Positions 8,101-18,326 of a stretch of DNA of 64,000 nt are shown piece after piece. This DNA comes from Planctomycetaceae bacterium. Lineage in GTDB: Bacteria > Planctomycetota > Planctomycetia > Planctomycetales > Planctomycetaceae. The notes under the pieces are model-generated. The model saw nothing but the letters and a program-made list of their open reading frames with translations, had not been told where the DNA came from and searched no databases. Position numbers and translations under genes: made by a program. Each line of letters starts with the position of its first letter. Within the stretch, counting starts at the first letter, position 1. Location: contig CP051247.1 of the NCBI GenBank assembly GCA_017795105.1, positions 5,977,001 to 6,041,000 of the forward strand. The letters run 5' to 3'.

Positions 8101-11100
8101 GAACAGATCTCTTCACGTATACCGCCACTGACGGTGACGGGAACGAGTTTACGGCCGAAGTTCGCGTGCAGGCGGTGGGGCATGACGTAGAGGTAAGCGT
8201 CAGTTCTCAAGGTAACCCGGCGACCAATTGGGAGACCCTCCGTACTCAAACTGATCCAGCGGCAAACACGGTTGCTCCCACGGCTTTGGATGAGAGCTAT
8301 ACCGTCGCGATGTCAGGTGAGCTGACGGTCAACACGGCTGGAACTTCTCTGCTCAATAACGACTCGGTCAATGACGGTGACCTGGCCATCACACGGCTGG
8401 TCAGCGGCCCAGCGAATGGAGCATTGAAGCTGAGTCACGATGGGACCTTTGTCTACAGGCCGCGTCCCGGCTTCATGGGGACCGACTTCTTCACCTACGC
8501 TTTGTTCGACGGACTTCACAGTTCCGAAGCGACGGTCGCGATCACGGTCACAAACCAGGCCCCCATACTGGCGGACACGACGGTGTCGCTGGATGAGAAC
8601 TCCGAGCTCGGGACTGTCGTGACCACGCTCGTAGGGACCGATAGCGATGTGGGCGACAGCCTGAGTCATGCAATCACCGGCGGCAACACCGATAACACCT
8701 TCGTCATCGACGAGCAGACGGGGGTGATCACTCTTGCGACTCCAGATCCGGTCTTAAACTTTGAGGCGACCCCGACATGGGACCTGCAGGTCCAGGTGAC
8801 CGATTCTGCGACGAATGTCGACACGGCCACATTGACGATCGCGTTGACCGACGTCAACGAGGCACCTGATCTTACCTCGCCGACGACCGTAAGCGTGGCT
8901 GAGAATTCGACGAATGGAACTGCGGTCGCGACACTCACCGCGAGTGATCCCGACGCCAATGACACAGTAACGTTCTCGATCAAACCGGGATTTGGCGATG
9001 ATGCGTTTCAGATTGTCGGCAACCAGCTTCAGGTGAAGAATGCGGCCTTCTTCAATCATGAAGTGAATCCGACGCTCATGGTCACAGTCATCGTGAAGGA
9101 TGCCGGCGAACTCGCAACGGAGCATGAACTCAGGGTGACCGTCACGGACGTCAACGAGGCACCGGAGTTCTCCCCGCTGTCTGAGGAACTCGTGGCCTAC
9201 GTGGGAAGCCTGAGTCAGTCCGTCGTCGGGACGGTGCTGGCCACGGATCCGGATCGTGCTGATTCGATTGCCTTTTCTCTGGTGGGCGGGACTGGGCAAG
9301 GCATCTTCTCCATCGATGCCGCGACGGGTGTCATCCGCATCGTTGATGCGTCGGTCCTTGATCCCGAGGTAATGGCCCAATACGACCTGCAACTGCGGGC
9401 CACGGAAACGGCCAGTGGACTATACACCGAAACAACGGTCTCGATTGACGTCGCTGAGGCGATCCCGGTCGCGCAGCACGATGAAGTGATCGTAGCCGCC
9501 GGAGGCACCGTCACTGTGGACCCGCTCGCCAATGACTCCGGCTGGGATGGTGCGTCAATTACGCTTTCCGGATTCGATGAACAGACCGTTCTCACGCTTT
9601 CGCATGGGAAACTGGCCTATCAGCCGAAGGTTTCTGACCCGCTCCTGGCTGAGTTCGAAATGGCTGGTGGTTTAGACGTGTGGGGCACGTTGCGAGCGTA
9701 TGTCAACGATCGGTTCGCCGACGAGGATCAGCTCTCGGTCGACTGGTTCGCTGAGACGATCGACTGGGAAGTGGAGGATGACGACGTTTTCGAAGCAAGT
9801 CTGGGCCCAATCGGCAAACTCGACAACGGGTTCGACAACTACTATCGGTCCGAAGGATCACCGCTCGACCGCGGTAAGTACGTGCTGTACTACGTGGCCA
9901 CCGATCCACTGTTCACTGGATCTGAGTCCGTGAGCTACACGGTGATTGATGAGAATGGTCAGGGAAGCGCAGGAACGATTGCGTTCACGATCACGGCGGA
10001 TGGTTTGGCAGGCACCACGCCCCTGGCCGTCGCTGATCAGTACGCGTTGAGACCAGACCAGGTACTGAATGTCAGTTTGCCAGACTTCGGACTGTTGGCC
10101 AATGATCTTTATCAGCCCGGATCGACCACCGTGACGCTGGTCGACGCTCCTCTCCACGGCCAGGTGATCGTGCAGAGCGATGGAACGTTTACGTACACAC
10201 CCGACAGCGGCTATTCAGGACGCGATGGCTTCACATATACGGTTACCAATGGCAGCCAGATTTCATCCGCTCAAACGGTATTGCTCGACATCAGCGATGC
10301 CCATCTTGCCGCTCCAGTCGCGGCTCTGACCGTGGAGCAGGGACAGACCGGCAGCCTGAATCCGCTGCTGGATCTCTACCCGTCGGGCATGGTTGATCGC
10401 GAGGTCCCGGACGATTCCGTGGAAGATCGGATGGGCTATGAGGGCCAATGGCGACTGGTGGCAGTCGAGGCGGCGACACAGGGGACGGCAACGGTCGGCG
10501 TTGAAGTCCCCGAAGCGCTGGTCGCTTACTATGAGAGCACTGGTGGGGACCAGCGTCACGGTTCTCTCGACGGATATATCGCGGACCATTACGGGAGTTT
10601 GGAGGATTACATTCGGGACTACGGAACGATCAACGATCGGTTGCGCTATGTCATCGAATACGAGAACTCCACTCTTGCCGACGGCCAGCAGGAAACACTC
10701 GTTTACGTGCTGGAAAATTATCGTGGCGAACGTTACTTCGGAGAGGTGACAGTTACGGGGACGGCGTTTGTGAATCATGCCGTGATCGCCACCGACGATA
10801 CCCTTGAGGTTGACCGGGATGGGTTCGTGAAGTTCGATCCTCGCAACAATGATACGGATGTGGACGGGGATTCTCTCGTCTACACGATCCTGGGTATCCA
10901 GGAACCGGATCCTGAAGCGGACCCGCTGGATGTGCTTACCCGGGAGGGGCTACATCGCGACTATGATGGCAGCATCCTGACACCTAACGGCAAGCTCTCC
11001 TTCGAATCCGACGGCTCATTGATGTATACGCCGGAGGCAGGCTTCGAAGGCACGGAGACGTTCGACTACGAAGTGACTGACGGACTGACAACTGCCACGG

Positions 11101-14100
11101 CGACCGTCACGATTACCGTCCGGCACGGGATCACAACGAACAACGCGCCGGTCCTTACCGACGCGAACTTCAGCATCGCCGAAGATGCGGCTGCGGGCAC
11201 TTCTGTTGTGCCAAGTAATCTGGCGACGGACGCCGACGGGGATACACTGGCCTATCGGATTCTGAGTGGAAACAAGGACAATCTGTTCGCCATCGATGCA
11301 GCGACGGGGGAGATCACCGTGGCTAGCGGCGCAGTCCTCGACTTTGACACCGTTCCCGTGCATACGCTGATTGTGGAGGTCACGGACGATGGCTTTCCGA
11401 ATGTCTCGACGAGCGCGACCTACACGATCTCACTGACGGATGTCAATGAGGCTCCGGCAATCTCGACAACGACACTGATCGTCGACGAAGACGCATCAAT
11501 GGGCACGGTCATTGGAACGATCGTGGCGTCCGATCCTGATGTGGGGCAGAGCCTGACCTACGCGATTACCGGGGGGAACACGAACGATGCCTTCGCCATC
11601 AATGCCGCTACTGGCGTCATCAAGGTCTTGAATCCTTCGGAAATCGATTATCTCACGACCCCGTCATTTACCTTGGAGGTGTGCGTTACCGACGATGGTT
11701 CCGGGACGCTACAGGCGACGGCAAACGTGACCATTCTTGTCGCTGGTGCCGGTGCGAATGCGAATCAGGCTCCGGACCTCCAGAATATCTCGGTCCAACT
11801 CGCTGAGAACAGCGTTGGCGGGGATGTTGTCGTTGGGGGCAACCGGGCAACCGACACCGACGGAAACTATCTCACTTACCGGATCGTGTCCGGCAATGAG
11901 TCGGGGTACTTCGAGATCGATCCCCAGACCGGTGAAGTCACCGTGAAACAGGATGCGCCGCTTGACTATGAAACACTGGCGGATCATACGCTGGTGATCG
12001 AAGTCACCGATGATGGCTTGAGACCACAGAGCCAGACCGCCGAATACACGATCACACTGACCGATGCCAATGATGCACCCGTGTTTGTGATCACGTCGCT
12101 GTCGATGTTGGACGACGCACAGCAGGGAGACGTTGTTGGTGCCGTACAGGCGAGCGACGTCGATGACGGCGCGGTGCTGACCTATTCACTGCTCAATGAC
12201 GCCGGCGGGTTGTTCGCGATCGATGCGGCGACCGGCGTTGTAACTGTCGCGACGGCCGCGCCGGGATTCGATGCCGATGTAACGGGCGAGTATACACTGC
12301 AGGTTCAGGTGAGTGATGGGACGAGTTCCCAGACCGTCGATCTACCGGTCGAGGTCAGAAAGCAGACCAAAACCGACCTGACGAAAACTATGGAGCAACT
12401 GCTGACATACGGCAGCTTTGCCGATGATCCGTTCGAGGCCCCCGTGGCACTTCCTGAAACTGGGGTGATTCCGGAGTTTGTCTCGGCCGACGTTCCCGAG
12501 TATCTCAGCGAGATGATCTCGGAATGGAATTTCTCCGCTGCTTATCCGGGCCAGGCCAACGTGCCCCAAACGATCACGTCGTACGCCGACAGCCCCGCCG
12601 ATGAAATCGTGGATCTTCCGCTTGGAACGCTCACCATCAGCCAAGTCATCACCGGGGACCGAACGGTATTGGGGAGTTACGTCGATGCCGACAACTGGAC
12701 CTACACCGAAGTGATCGATCGAAGCTCAGTCTGGACGCTGGCGTTCGATTTGAACCAGGATGTTGATGGAGAGATTACGTTTGCAGGGGCTCGCTCTCGC
12801 ACCGACAAGTTCGGTTGGCGTATCGAGATGGACAATGGTGTCTTCGAATACGCACTCTACAAGCTGAATGACGAAGAGATGCGAACGGACACATTCAGCT
12901 TCAGCCTGGATGGAACGGTCACCTTCGTCGATGACGATGAATGGACAACCACGCTGGACTTCAGCGATCCGAATGCAATGGGCAGTGGTCCCTATGAGAC
13001 CTCCGGCACGCAGACGATGTCTCTGGTCGCGGATGGATCCGTCGACGAAACCGGTGCGGTTCCTCACGTCACTGAAAACTACGCGTTGAACTTGGAGGTC
13101 TCTGGAGATTACGGCTATGCCATGCTCACCAGTGTGGCGGCGCCGATGGTCTCGGGCGAAGAGGGTACGACGATCATCGTGACCGATTCGTCGAATGGAT
13201 CTGCCGGATGGTCCTTCGAGGGAACGCTGAGTTTAACCGGTGACGGCACGGACGTCCTCACCAGCGATGAATCCTATAAGTTTAGCGGAAACGGAGACGA
13301 TACCTTCGCATTTCTGTCGACGTCTGACTTCAATGAATCGGAAACGACAACCGAAACGGTGACGGCGGAACCGGACGAAGAAGGGGGCACGGGCACATCG
13401 GAAGATTTCACGGTGACGTCGAAGCTGATTGGCTCGATGGATATCAGTAGTGACGGCACCTCGGCTTTCGACTTTGAGCTCATCGGAAATCGGGAGTCTG
13501 GCCTGACACCTGATCTGGTGGAAACAGTAAATTTCAAAATCCGCAGCAGCAGTTTCGGGAGCTACGGAGTCGAGGGAGATACGCTGACAACGCTGGTCGG
13601 TTTAGGAGCCACGAGCGGAGAGATTACCTCGATTACGATCACTGAATCGATCGATGACAGCGGGGACTTCACATCGTTCTTCGGGACTGGAGAAGCCGGC
13701 GGATACGCGATTTCGAGCAGTGCGATCAATGCTGATGGCAAGCGGACCGGTCAAGCCGCATCGAACTACGTGGAGTCCGGCACCAGCCTGTCGAACTACG
13801 AAGTCGGTGCTGACACGGAAGTGTGGGAGAACGCGACTCTTGACGCAGTCGGATCGATCCAGGGCGGCGATCGCGTGTACCACTCGAAAGAGTACTTCCG
13901 GACGCTGACCCCCGAGTCGGCCCCAAGCTCCTACGAAGTCTCCGACACCCGCTCTGCGGCTTACACCCCGGCTGTTTCGGCGGAAGAGACCCTCTCGTTC
14001 AATACGGCCTTTACCTCACGCGGCACCGCGCAGACGGTTTCTTATTACTACGAAGAGCTGAGTCCGACTGACATGGTCGAGACTGACGAGAATGGAGCCA

Positions 14101-17100
14101 TAACCAGTTCGACCGGACATCAGACATTTTATGATTACTTCTCCGGCACCGATAACTGGAATTCAACTGCAAGTTCGAGTGGGGCAATCACCTTCGACCA
14201 TTCGAACGAAGAGACGGTGACATCCGTCGCGACCCTGTATGACGATCAGAGCGATGGCACGTTCAATTACGGGACCTCCCTCAATCAGGATTCCTCCTCG
14301 CACCAGAATGGTGATGAACTTGCCGGCGGCGGCGTGGGAACGGCGACATTGTTTGAACTGGATTTCTTCGAGGGGACTGTGAAGCTCGTCGAAGCGACGG
14401 ATCCTCATGGTGGAACGAGTCTGCCCGAGGACAGTGAATTGAATGAAGTGGCCACCGGTCCAATGAAGTGGAGCAGTCACTTTGGCGGCACCGGTACGTT
14501 TACGTTAACGCTGTCCAATGCTGATGTGGACGGCGACGGAGTCGTCGAGGATGGTGAGCAGGAGGCCGAACTGGAGATCTATTCTCGCGACGACTACAGC
14601 GGAATGACTGGGAAGGCCGACGGATTGACCGAGAAGAATGTCTATTCAAGTTCGACGGTCAGGGCCAACTCTTTGGAGACGGAAATCACGGACGGGGTGA
14701 CGAAGCGCAGTAGATCATCAATGTCCGAGTCTGAGTCAGGTTTGAAGGAGATCAGCGAGGTCTACAGCGGATTTGTTGAGTATGACGTGACGGATACGCT
14801 GACCACCGAGAATGGCTGGGACGACGATGAGCAGGCCGAGCCAACTAGCACGGCGGTCGTCAATACGACGATGGATGAGAGCTACCGGTTTGACGAGTAC
14901 TTCGATTACAACGCGAGCACAAAGAGCACCGCACGATACAACGAGTCGGATGAGAACAGCCAGTCCCGAGTTCGCTACTCATCCGGGCAGTCGGAAGGAA
15001 AAGGTGACGGAAGAAGGCACTACTGGGAGACAGAGAATCTCGCACTCGACGCCGATGGTCGGATCACGGCGAGAAGTGAATCCAACTTCACTGACGAATA
15101 CGTCTGGGGACGCGGAGGCTATGAACGCCTGACATCTGTCGAAGATGAGATTTCCGATGAGATCTTGCTCACGAACCAGGCAGGTTATCCCTACAAAACG
15201 GGTTCCTTTACAACGACCCGAGGATCTTCGACCTGGTCCGCGACGACCCTGTTTCAGGAAACGGCTTCTTCCGTGTCCGAGACTATCGGCGAGAAAGTCG
15301 TGCCGGACGATGTTGTCACGGTTCAATCGCAGGGTGGGGGGACCCCCAGCGAGTACAAATACGATACGAAGTCCGCTTTCAGTCATTGGATTTCAGATGT
15401 CGGAAATCAGGACGTGAGAACCCGAGAGTTCTATACGACCGAGGCGTTCGATCTGATCGACGACGGAAGTACGACAACGGTCACGACTCCAAGCACAACA
15501 ACGACCACCGTCGGTCCAGTCGCTCAGTTGCCCGTCATCGGTCATCTGCAGACGAGAGCGGTTGCGAGTTCCCAGGGACTAGGCCCGATCAAGTACAATG
15601 CACTAGCGATGAGCTATGCTGATGCCGAGACGACACTGACGGCCGCGGAGGTCAAGGCCAGTGACGGCATGACGCTCAACAGTTGGAGCGACGCCTGGTC
15701 AACTTCGGATGCTGGACAGAATTCGGGCGAATCCTACGACCATAGTGAGTCCGTGCAGCTTCTGTCGAATGAGAGCAAGAACGAGAGTGCCAATCGAATC
15801 GACCGAAAAGACTGGATGTTCTCGTCAAAACAGCACCAGCTGGAATTCAGGAGCGCTCATGCAATCGTTGACACGATCGCCTACGGTGACAACGTCGTGT
15901 CGTCTGCAGAATTCAGCCCGGAATTCCCCACCTTCTACGATACGGATTCATTCGAGGACAACTACGAATCGGAAGAATCTCGGCAGGCCACGATTGTCAT
16001 CACTGGCCGGGGGACAAGCTCGACCGATCAACGGGAATCGGTCAGTCGTTCCCAAGGGCACTCGAACACGATCACCGGTACGGGGCGCAACCGTACCTCT
16101 GAGGTCGTGACACTCTCCGGAGGCGATCACATCATTTCCGCGGTTCTGATGTATCGGACACACGTCTACGCCCGCTGGGATGATTATGTGGAGATTAGAG
16201 CCCGCAATGGCCGCGTCGATCGCAAAGTTCTCGCAGACGACTTCCACATGGTCCAGATCGACTCGGAGTTTGAGTGGAACGTTTTGGGGACCGTTTCCAA
16301 TCAGCTGCCGCTGAAGTCAAGTGGTTCTCGAGGCAGAACCCAAACCGCCGCCTACAAGTCCGAGATCGAAATTTCAAATTACCCGGGCGGCAAGAATTCA
16401 GTCAAAGAGACTCTTGGACAAACTGTTCTGGACCGAATCTCCCTTCAGCACCAGCATGAGAACGCTGATGCGGCCGACGGGTACGATGCCATGTCGTATT
16501 CCGAGTTTGCCACTGGAGGTATCAGTGTCGACGCCGAGGGGAGTTACGGCGACGATGGCAAGATCGATTACACCGTGACCGGCGTGGCGGCGGCGGGTGC
16601 GAAACGTGCGGTGAGTCCCAGCGAAATGATGGGCATGTTCGACGAAGAGCATTTCTACGAGCCCCCGCTGTCGAATCCGAGCATCTACGAGCAGGAAGAC
16701 ATCTTCTACTATGATGACAGCTCGAACTGGACGGCTCCGGCCGAATACCATGATGGCCTGGCCGTTCCGGAGTTGACTGAACAGATTGAGCCAAGCATCC
16801 AGGCCCTTGAGTTGGCAATCGATAACTCGCATCAACCGGCCGGCTTTGACGTGAGCATTCGTTTTCCAAACGCAATGCTACAGAAGACCAATAACGCCCA
16901 GAAACTCGGCTCCACAGACGACTATGAAGGATTCGACATCTGGGACAGATCGGGACCGGCAAGTCGACAGCACCCCCAGTTCTCTATGGAAGGAGACGGA
17001 TTCCCGGGGGCTGCGAATTACTACACGCCGGCATGGGAATTCACTCAACAGATGCCAACACCAGCCGGTGATGACAGCGGGACTGGTGATGGAACGACCG

Positions 17101-18326
17101 GCGGCGAGTCGGACGGCGAAGCTGATTCTTGCGATTGCGAATGCCCGGTCGAGTTCCAGGATCTCGATGAGATCTGGTATCTGGAGTACTATGACGATAA
17201 CGGGACGCCCGACGACGACTCAGATGACATATTGGTCGGATACGGAATATTTGAACGTTACGACGTGGACGGATTGGGGGTCGCCGGCGCTGAGAATCTT
17301 ACGCTCTATGACACCGATGGAAATCAAGTCAGCGCGATGGGCTACGACTATCGCAACGCAGTGATCATCCCGGTGGACGACGGAACGGAAGTCGGCCAGG
17401 CGGTTCCACCGGCGGAAAAATCGGACTCGGTTACAAAATCTGACGCATACCAGATCTCCGAAGTTGCTGGAGCGATCGCGTCATTCGCAGGAATGGTATC
17501 GGGTTTCTCCCAGATGCCAGTCAAGATGCCGAATGGAGAAAGTGGAGGCAATCCTCACTTTGAAGTGATCGACGAGAAAATGTGGAACAACGACGGGCTG
17601 CGTGTAATTCGTAAGAGAACAGGCAAAGGGGCCGGTGGGATTATCATCTATTCTCTTCGGAATAATCAAATCGTCGACGCGATGTTTATCCCGAAGAACC
17701 AGATTGCAAAGGAGGGACAGGAAGATGAAATCATACGTAATCTCGAAACTAGAAATAAGGCGTTTCGGATTATCGTCAATGAGACCAGCGGTGATATTAA
17801 GATCGGACTTGATCGAACTGTATACTCCGCAATCTTTGTCGCAGGGATTCTCGTACCAGGACCTGACGATGCCATTTTGGCAGCGATCCTTTCGAAGCAC
17901 GGATTGCGAATTGCTGGGACGGCACTTGAGAAACTTATTGACGGCAAATGGGTCAAAATTGCAGATGATGAACTTGATGACGCTGTTAAGACAATCAAAC
18001 AGGATTTAGAATGTGCGAAAGCCCCAGCAAGAGTTCCTACCGGACAGATTCACCACCCCATCGCAACGAAGGTTGGAAGAGAGCTTAATCAGCACCCGAC
18101 ACTTCGTGGTCACTATCAGCCCCGTGATCGGAGATTAACGACTCAAGCCATCGATGGCGCTGCCCATCGGGGTTACCAACGATGGCACCGTGATTTGGAT
18201 GATGAAGTCGTCAATTGGCTTCGACGACCAGAAAACCGCAATGCGACTCCTCAACAATTCGAGGACTGGCTTCGTTGGCGATACAACCAGCCTGACCTTC
18301 GTGAACGATTCCCGAATGGATTTTAA
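5154..18326 (+). CDS. Giant cadherin-rich surface protein with a C-terminal polymorphic toxin domain
   Basis: 4390 residues. The start ATG has GAAGGA 8 nt upstream. The basic N-terminus leads to the planctomycete motif LEQRTLLT at 41-48. Residues 50-150 form a cadherin-like (Big_9-type) domain. Residues about 162-912 hold a module present two to three times (for example GWSTGGAGHTRN and GWSTGGAAHTRN). Residues about 1042-2400 are an array of cadherin and cadherin-like repeats with DINEAP-type ends (DVNEAP, ENSxxGT, FAIDAATG). Residues about 2400-3960 are Ser/Thr/Asp/Glu-rich, beta-prone and without a family I know. A short Cys motif (CDCEC) sits near 3992. Residues 4130-4290 include a hydrophobic segment typical of pre-toxin regions, and the last 100 residues are a toxin-like domain starting at H4300-H4301. 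An immunity-like gene follows after 17 nt. The likely role is contact-dependent competition. The delivery route is unknown. Confidence 0.9.
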   Translation: MLLRPWLELLPVKLRWLSRYGHHVSRRARRPRRLQFAGEMLEQRTLLTTFTATDDVFVGEYNRTGTALDLAVLDNDDIDPTLLDGNSANGEVTIQLQGSPANLAVVGNLIQYTPGVTFEQTVEFDYALFDGTTTSVASVTLELFDRNSTTSPVVDDEFTVRRVDDLFGADGTAYEFLQNSDGRQVLDSRSELIINGQASGSKTGKGPILGEEVVIDATQSYTYSGWFRAGDEVNSSGSYSPSNTQYLGFREYDFDGNEIAPIHVLRFSGSVDAVLAEDFDPATDTQIVLVGTGLGWSTGGAGHTRNVAFLNYTTSDGITHADYTRHVTTAYSSGMWTTSGITEDVANNRTYINLSASASASLDVVPSGIITAGTKVRNASSGQTFNYSLGSAVTLIRDASNPVGWTYRTAVISGVKDPSDVGHTSFRPGTYSIRPAILANHTDSGGGSQVLEYRDVRFGLTQQAMMGLEDQVGFQAVIPFGGATLQSSDQSDEFLGDELVRVDAAKSYALTGFIRSGDGAGGQFNAANQHYIGVEQYDAQGRLLGRSGQTFVNTGDQWELLTLLFGGQTTTTSETTLKLRPDTAYVRPIVRANESTTGNLFSWRDLTVSRAVDLYRDGTVGLTFGGQTTYTTSTARDEIMSDQLLPVDTDLQYEIAVEMQAQQQSGAAAERHYFGFASYDIDLNLIKPIHVLTYGSSQEATLAVDFDPSAGGTMYLSGDLSGWSTGGAAHTRNLSFMSYADSTGHVHSDYSRYVTQNFSSGGMWASGGISSATYQVDGNGDLILDANGAPIEASSGSTVTLWKIAVNGSVSAAITDGTDGLLDGNGKIAAGTKVRNAQSGTTYNYALLHSEYINSEWTNYHTVIGGGTIAPGGAEPNLFRAGTAYIKLVGMFNWAYSGPDDDLTLTATEVSFRNASVAQLSHVDGVVTLDLDVLKNDGIGADPASVNITSVTTPEFGTVSVIHGNGTTTVDWLQYSTPAWFAGTDLFTYTATDGDGNEFTAEVRVQAVGHDVEVSVSSQGNPATNWETLRTQTDPAANTVAPTALDESYTVAMSGELTVNTAGTSLLNNDSVNDGDLAITRLVSGPANGALKLSHDGTFVYRPRPGFMGTDFFTYALFDGLHSSEATVAITVTNQAPILADTTVSLDENSELGTVVTTLVGTDSDVGDSLSHAITGGNTDNTFVIDEQTGVITLATPDPVLNFEATPTWDLQVQVTDSATNVDTATLTIALTDVNEAPDLTSPTTVSVAENSTNGTAVATLTASDPDANDTVTFSIKPGFGDDAFQIVGNQLQVKNAAFFNHEVNPTLMVTVIVKDAGELATEHELRVTVTDVNEAPEFSPLSEELVAYVGSLSQSVVGTVLATDPDRADSIAFSLVGGTGQGIFSIDAATGVIRIVDASVLDPEVMAQYDLQLRATETASGLYTETTVSIDVAEAIPVAQHDEVIVAAGGTVTVDPLANDSGWDGASITLSGFDEQTVLTLSHGKLAYQPKVSDPLLAEFEMAGGLDVWGTLRAYVNDRFADEDQLSVDWFAETIDWEVEDDDVFEASLGPIGKLDNGFDNYYRSEGSPLDRGKYVLYYVATDPLFTGSESVSYTVIDENGQGSAGTIAFTITADGLAGTTPLAVADQYALRPDQVLNVSLPDFGLLANDLYQPGSTTVTLVDAPLHGQVIVQSDGTFTYTPDSGYSGRDGFTYTVTNGSQISSAQTVLLDISDAHLAAPVAALTVEQGQTGSLNPLLDLYPSGMVDREVPDDSVEDRMGYEGQWRLVAVEAATQGTATVGVEVPEALVAYYESTGGDQRHGSLDGYIADHYGSLEDYIRDYGTINDRLRYVIEYENSTLADGQQETLVYVLENYRGERYFGEVTVTGTAFVNHAVIATDDTLEVDRDGFVKFDPRNNDTDVDGDSLVYTILGIQEPDPEADPLDVLTREGLHRDYDGSILTPNGKLSFESDGSLMYTPEAGFEGTETFDYEVTDGLTTATATVTITVRHGITTNNAPVLTDANFSIAEDAAAGTSVVPSNLATDADGDTLAYRILSGNKDNLFAIDAATGEITVASGAVLDFDTVPVHTLIVEVTDDGFPNVSTSATYTISLTDVNEAPAISTTTLIVDEDASMGTVIGTIVASDPDVGQSLTYAITGGNTNDAFAINAATGVIKVLNPSEIDYLTTPSFTLEVCVTDDGSGTLQATANVTILVAGAGANANQAPDLQNISVQLAENSVGGDVVVGGNRATDTDGNYLTYRIVSGNESGYFEIDPQTGEVTVKQDAPLDYETLADHTLVIEVTDDGLRPQSQTAEYTITLTDANDAPVFVITSLSMLDDAQQGDVVGAVQASDVDDGAVLTYSLLNDAGGLFAIDAATGVVTVATAAPGFDADVTGEYTLQVQVSDGTSSQTVDLPVEVRKQTKTDLTKTMEQLLTYGSFADDPFEAPVALPETGVIPEFVSADVPEYLSEMISEWNFSAAYPGQANVPQTITSYADSPADEIVDLPLGTLTISQVITGDRTVLGSYVDADNWTYTEVIDRSSVWTLAFDLNQDVDGEITFAGARSRTDKFGWRIEMDNGVFEYALYKLNDEEMRTDTFSFSLDGTVTFVDDDEWTTTLDFSDPNAMGSGPYETSGTQTMSLVADGSVDETGAVPHVTENYALNLEVSGDYGYAMLTSVAAPMVSGEEGTTIIVTDSSNGSAGWSFEGTLSLTGDGTDVLTSDESYKFSGNGDDTFAFLSTSDFNESETTTETVTAEPDEEGGTGTSEDFTVTSKLIGSMDISSDGTSAFDFELIGNRESGLTPDLVETVNFKIRSSSFGSYGVEGDTLTTLVGLGATSGEITSITITESIDDSGDFTSFFGTGEAGGYAISSSAINADGKRTGQAASNYVESGTSLSNYEVGADTEVWENATLDAVGSIQGGDRVYHSKEYFRTLTPESAPSSYEVSDTRSAAYTPAVSAEETLSFNTAFTSRGTAQTVSYYYEELSPTDMVETDENGAITSSTGHQTFYDYFSGTDNWNSTASSSGAITFDHSNEETVTSVATLYDDQSDGTFNYGTSLNQDSSSHQNGDELAGGGVGTATLFELDFFEGTVKLVEATDPHGGTSLPEDSELNEVATGPMKWSSHFGGTGTFTLTLSNADVDGDGVVEDGEQEAELEIYSRDDYSGMTGKADGLTEKNVYSSSTVRANSLETEITDGVTKRSRSSMSESESGLKEISEVYSGFVEYDVTDTLTTENGWDDDEQAEPTSTAVVNTTMDESYRFDEYFDYNASTKSTARYNESDENSQSRVRYSSGQSEGKGDGRRHYWETENLALDADGRITARSESNFTDEYVWGRGGYERLTSVEDEISDEILLTNQAGYPYKTGSFTTTRGSSTWSATTLFQETASSVSETIGEKVVPDDVVTVQSQGGGTPSEYKYDTKSAFSHWISDVGNQDVRTREFYTTEAFDLIDDGSTTTVTTPSTTTTTVGPVAQLPVIGHLQTRAVASSQGLGPIKYNALAMSYADAETTLTAAEVKASDGMTLNSWSDAWSTSDAGQNSGESYDHSESVQLLSNESKNESANRIDRKDWMFSSKQHQLEFRSAHAIVDTIAYGDNVVSSAEFSPEFPTFYDTDSFEDNYESEESRQATIVITGRGTSSTDQRESVSRSQGHSNTITGTGRNRTSEVVTLSGGDHIISAVLMYRTHVYARWDDYVEIRARNGRVDRKVLADDFHMVQIDSEFEWNVLGTVSNQLPLKSSGSRGRTQTAAYKSEIEISNYPGGKNSVKETLGQTVLDRISLQHQHENADAADGYDAMSYSEFATGGISVDAEGSYGDDGKIDYTVTGVAAAGAKRAVSPSEMMGMFDEEHFYEPPLSNPSIYEQEDIFYYDDSSNWTAPAEYHDGLAVPELTEQIEPSIQALELAIDNSHQPAGFDVSIRFPNAMLQKTNNAQKLGSTDDYEGFDIWDRSGPASRQHPQFSMEGDGFPGAANYYTPAWEFTQQMPTPAGDDSGTGDGTTGGESDGEADSCDCECPVEFQDLDEIWYLEYYDDNGTPDDDSDDILVGYGIFERYDVDGLGVAGAENLTLYDTDGNQVSAMGYDYRNAVIIPVDDGTEVGQAVPPAEKSDSVTKSDAYQISEVAGAIASFAGMVSGFSQMPVKMPNGESGGNPHFEVIDEKMWNNDGLRVIRKRTGKGAGGIIIYSLRNNQIVDAMFIPKNQIAKEGQEDEIIRNLETRNKAFRIIVNETSGDIKIGLDRTVYSAIFVAGILVPGPDDAILAAILSKHGLRIAGTALEKLIDGKWVKIADDELDDAVKTIKQDLECAKAPARVPTGQIHHPIATKVGRELNQHPTLRGHYQPRDRRLTTQAIDGAAHRGYQRWHRDLDDEVVNWLRRPENRNATPQQFEDWLRWRYNQPDLRERFPNGF
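17550..18326 (+). other. Pre-toxin and HH-type nuclease-like toxin module of the giant protein
   Basis: This 3' part of the 5154-18326 gene is visibly richer in A and T than the rest, and codon use changes (AAT, AAA, ATT, TTT). The encoded segment starts with a small domain (HFEVIDEKMW...), then a hydrophobic stretch (IFVAGILVPGPDDAILAAIL) like those before the toxin in Rhs and related proteins. It ends with about 100 residues carrying QIHHPIATKVGREL, GYQRWHRDLDDEVVNWL and a C-terminal RERFPNGF. The HH pair, the WHRDLD motif and the FPNGF ending recall a small domain at the C-terminus of Rhs/wall-associated polymorphic toxins, probably of HNH-like nuclease type. That enzymatic call rests on memory of the family and needs a profile search. 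The module is probably a horizontally exchanged cassette. Confidence 0.6.
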
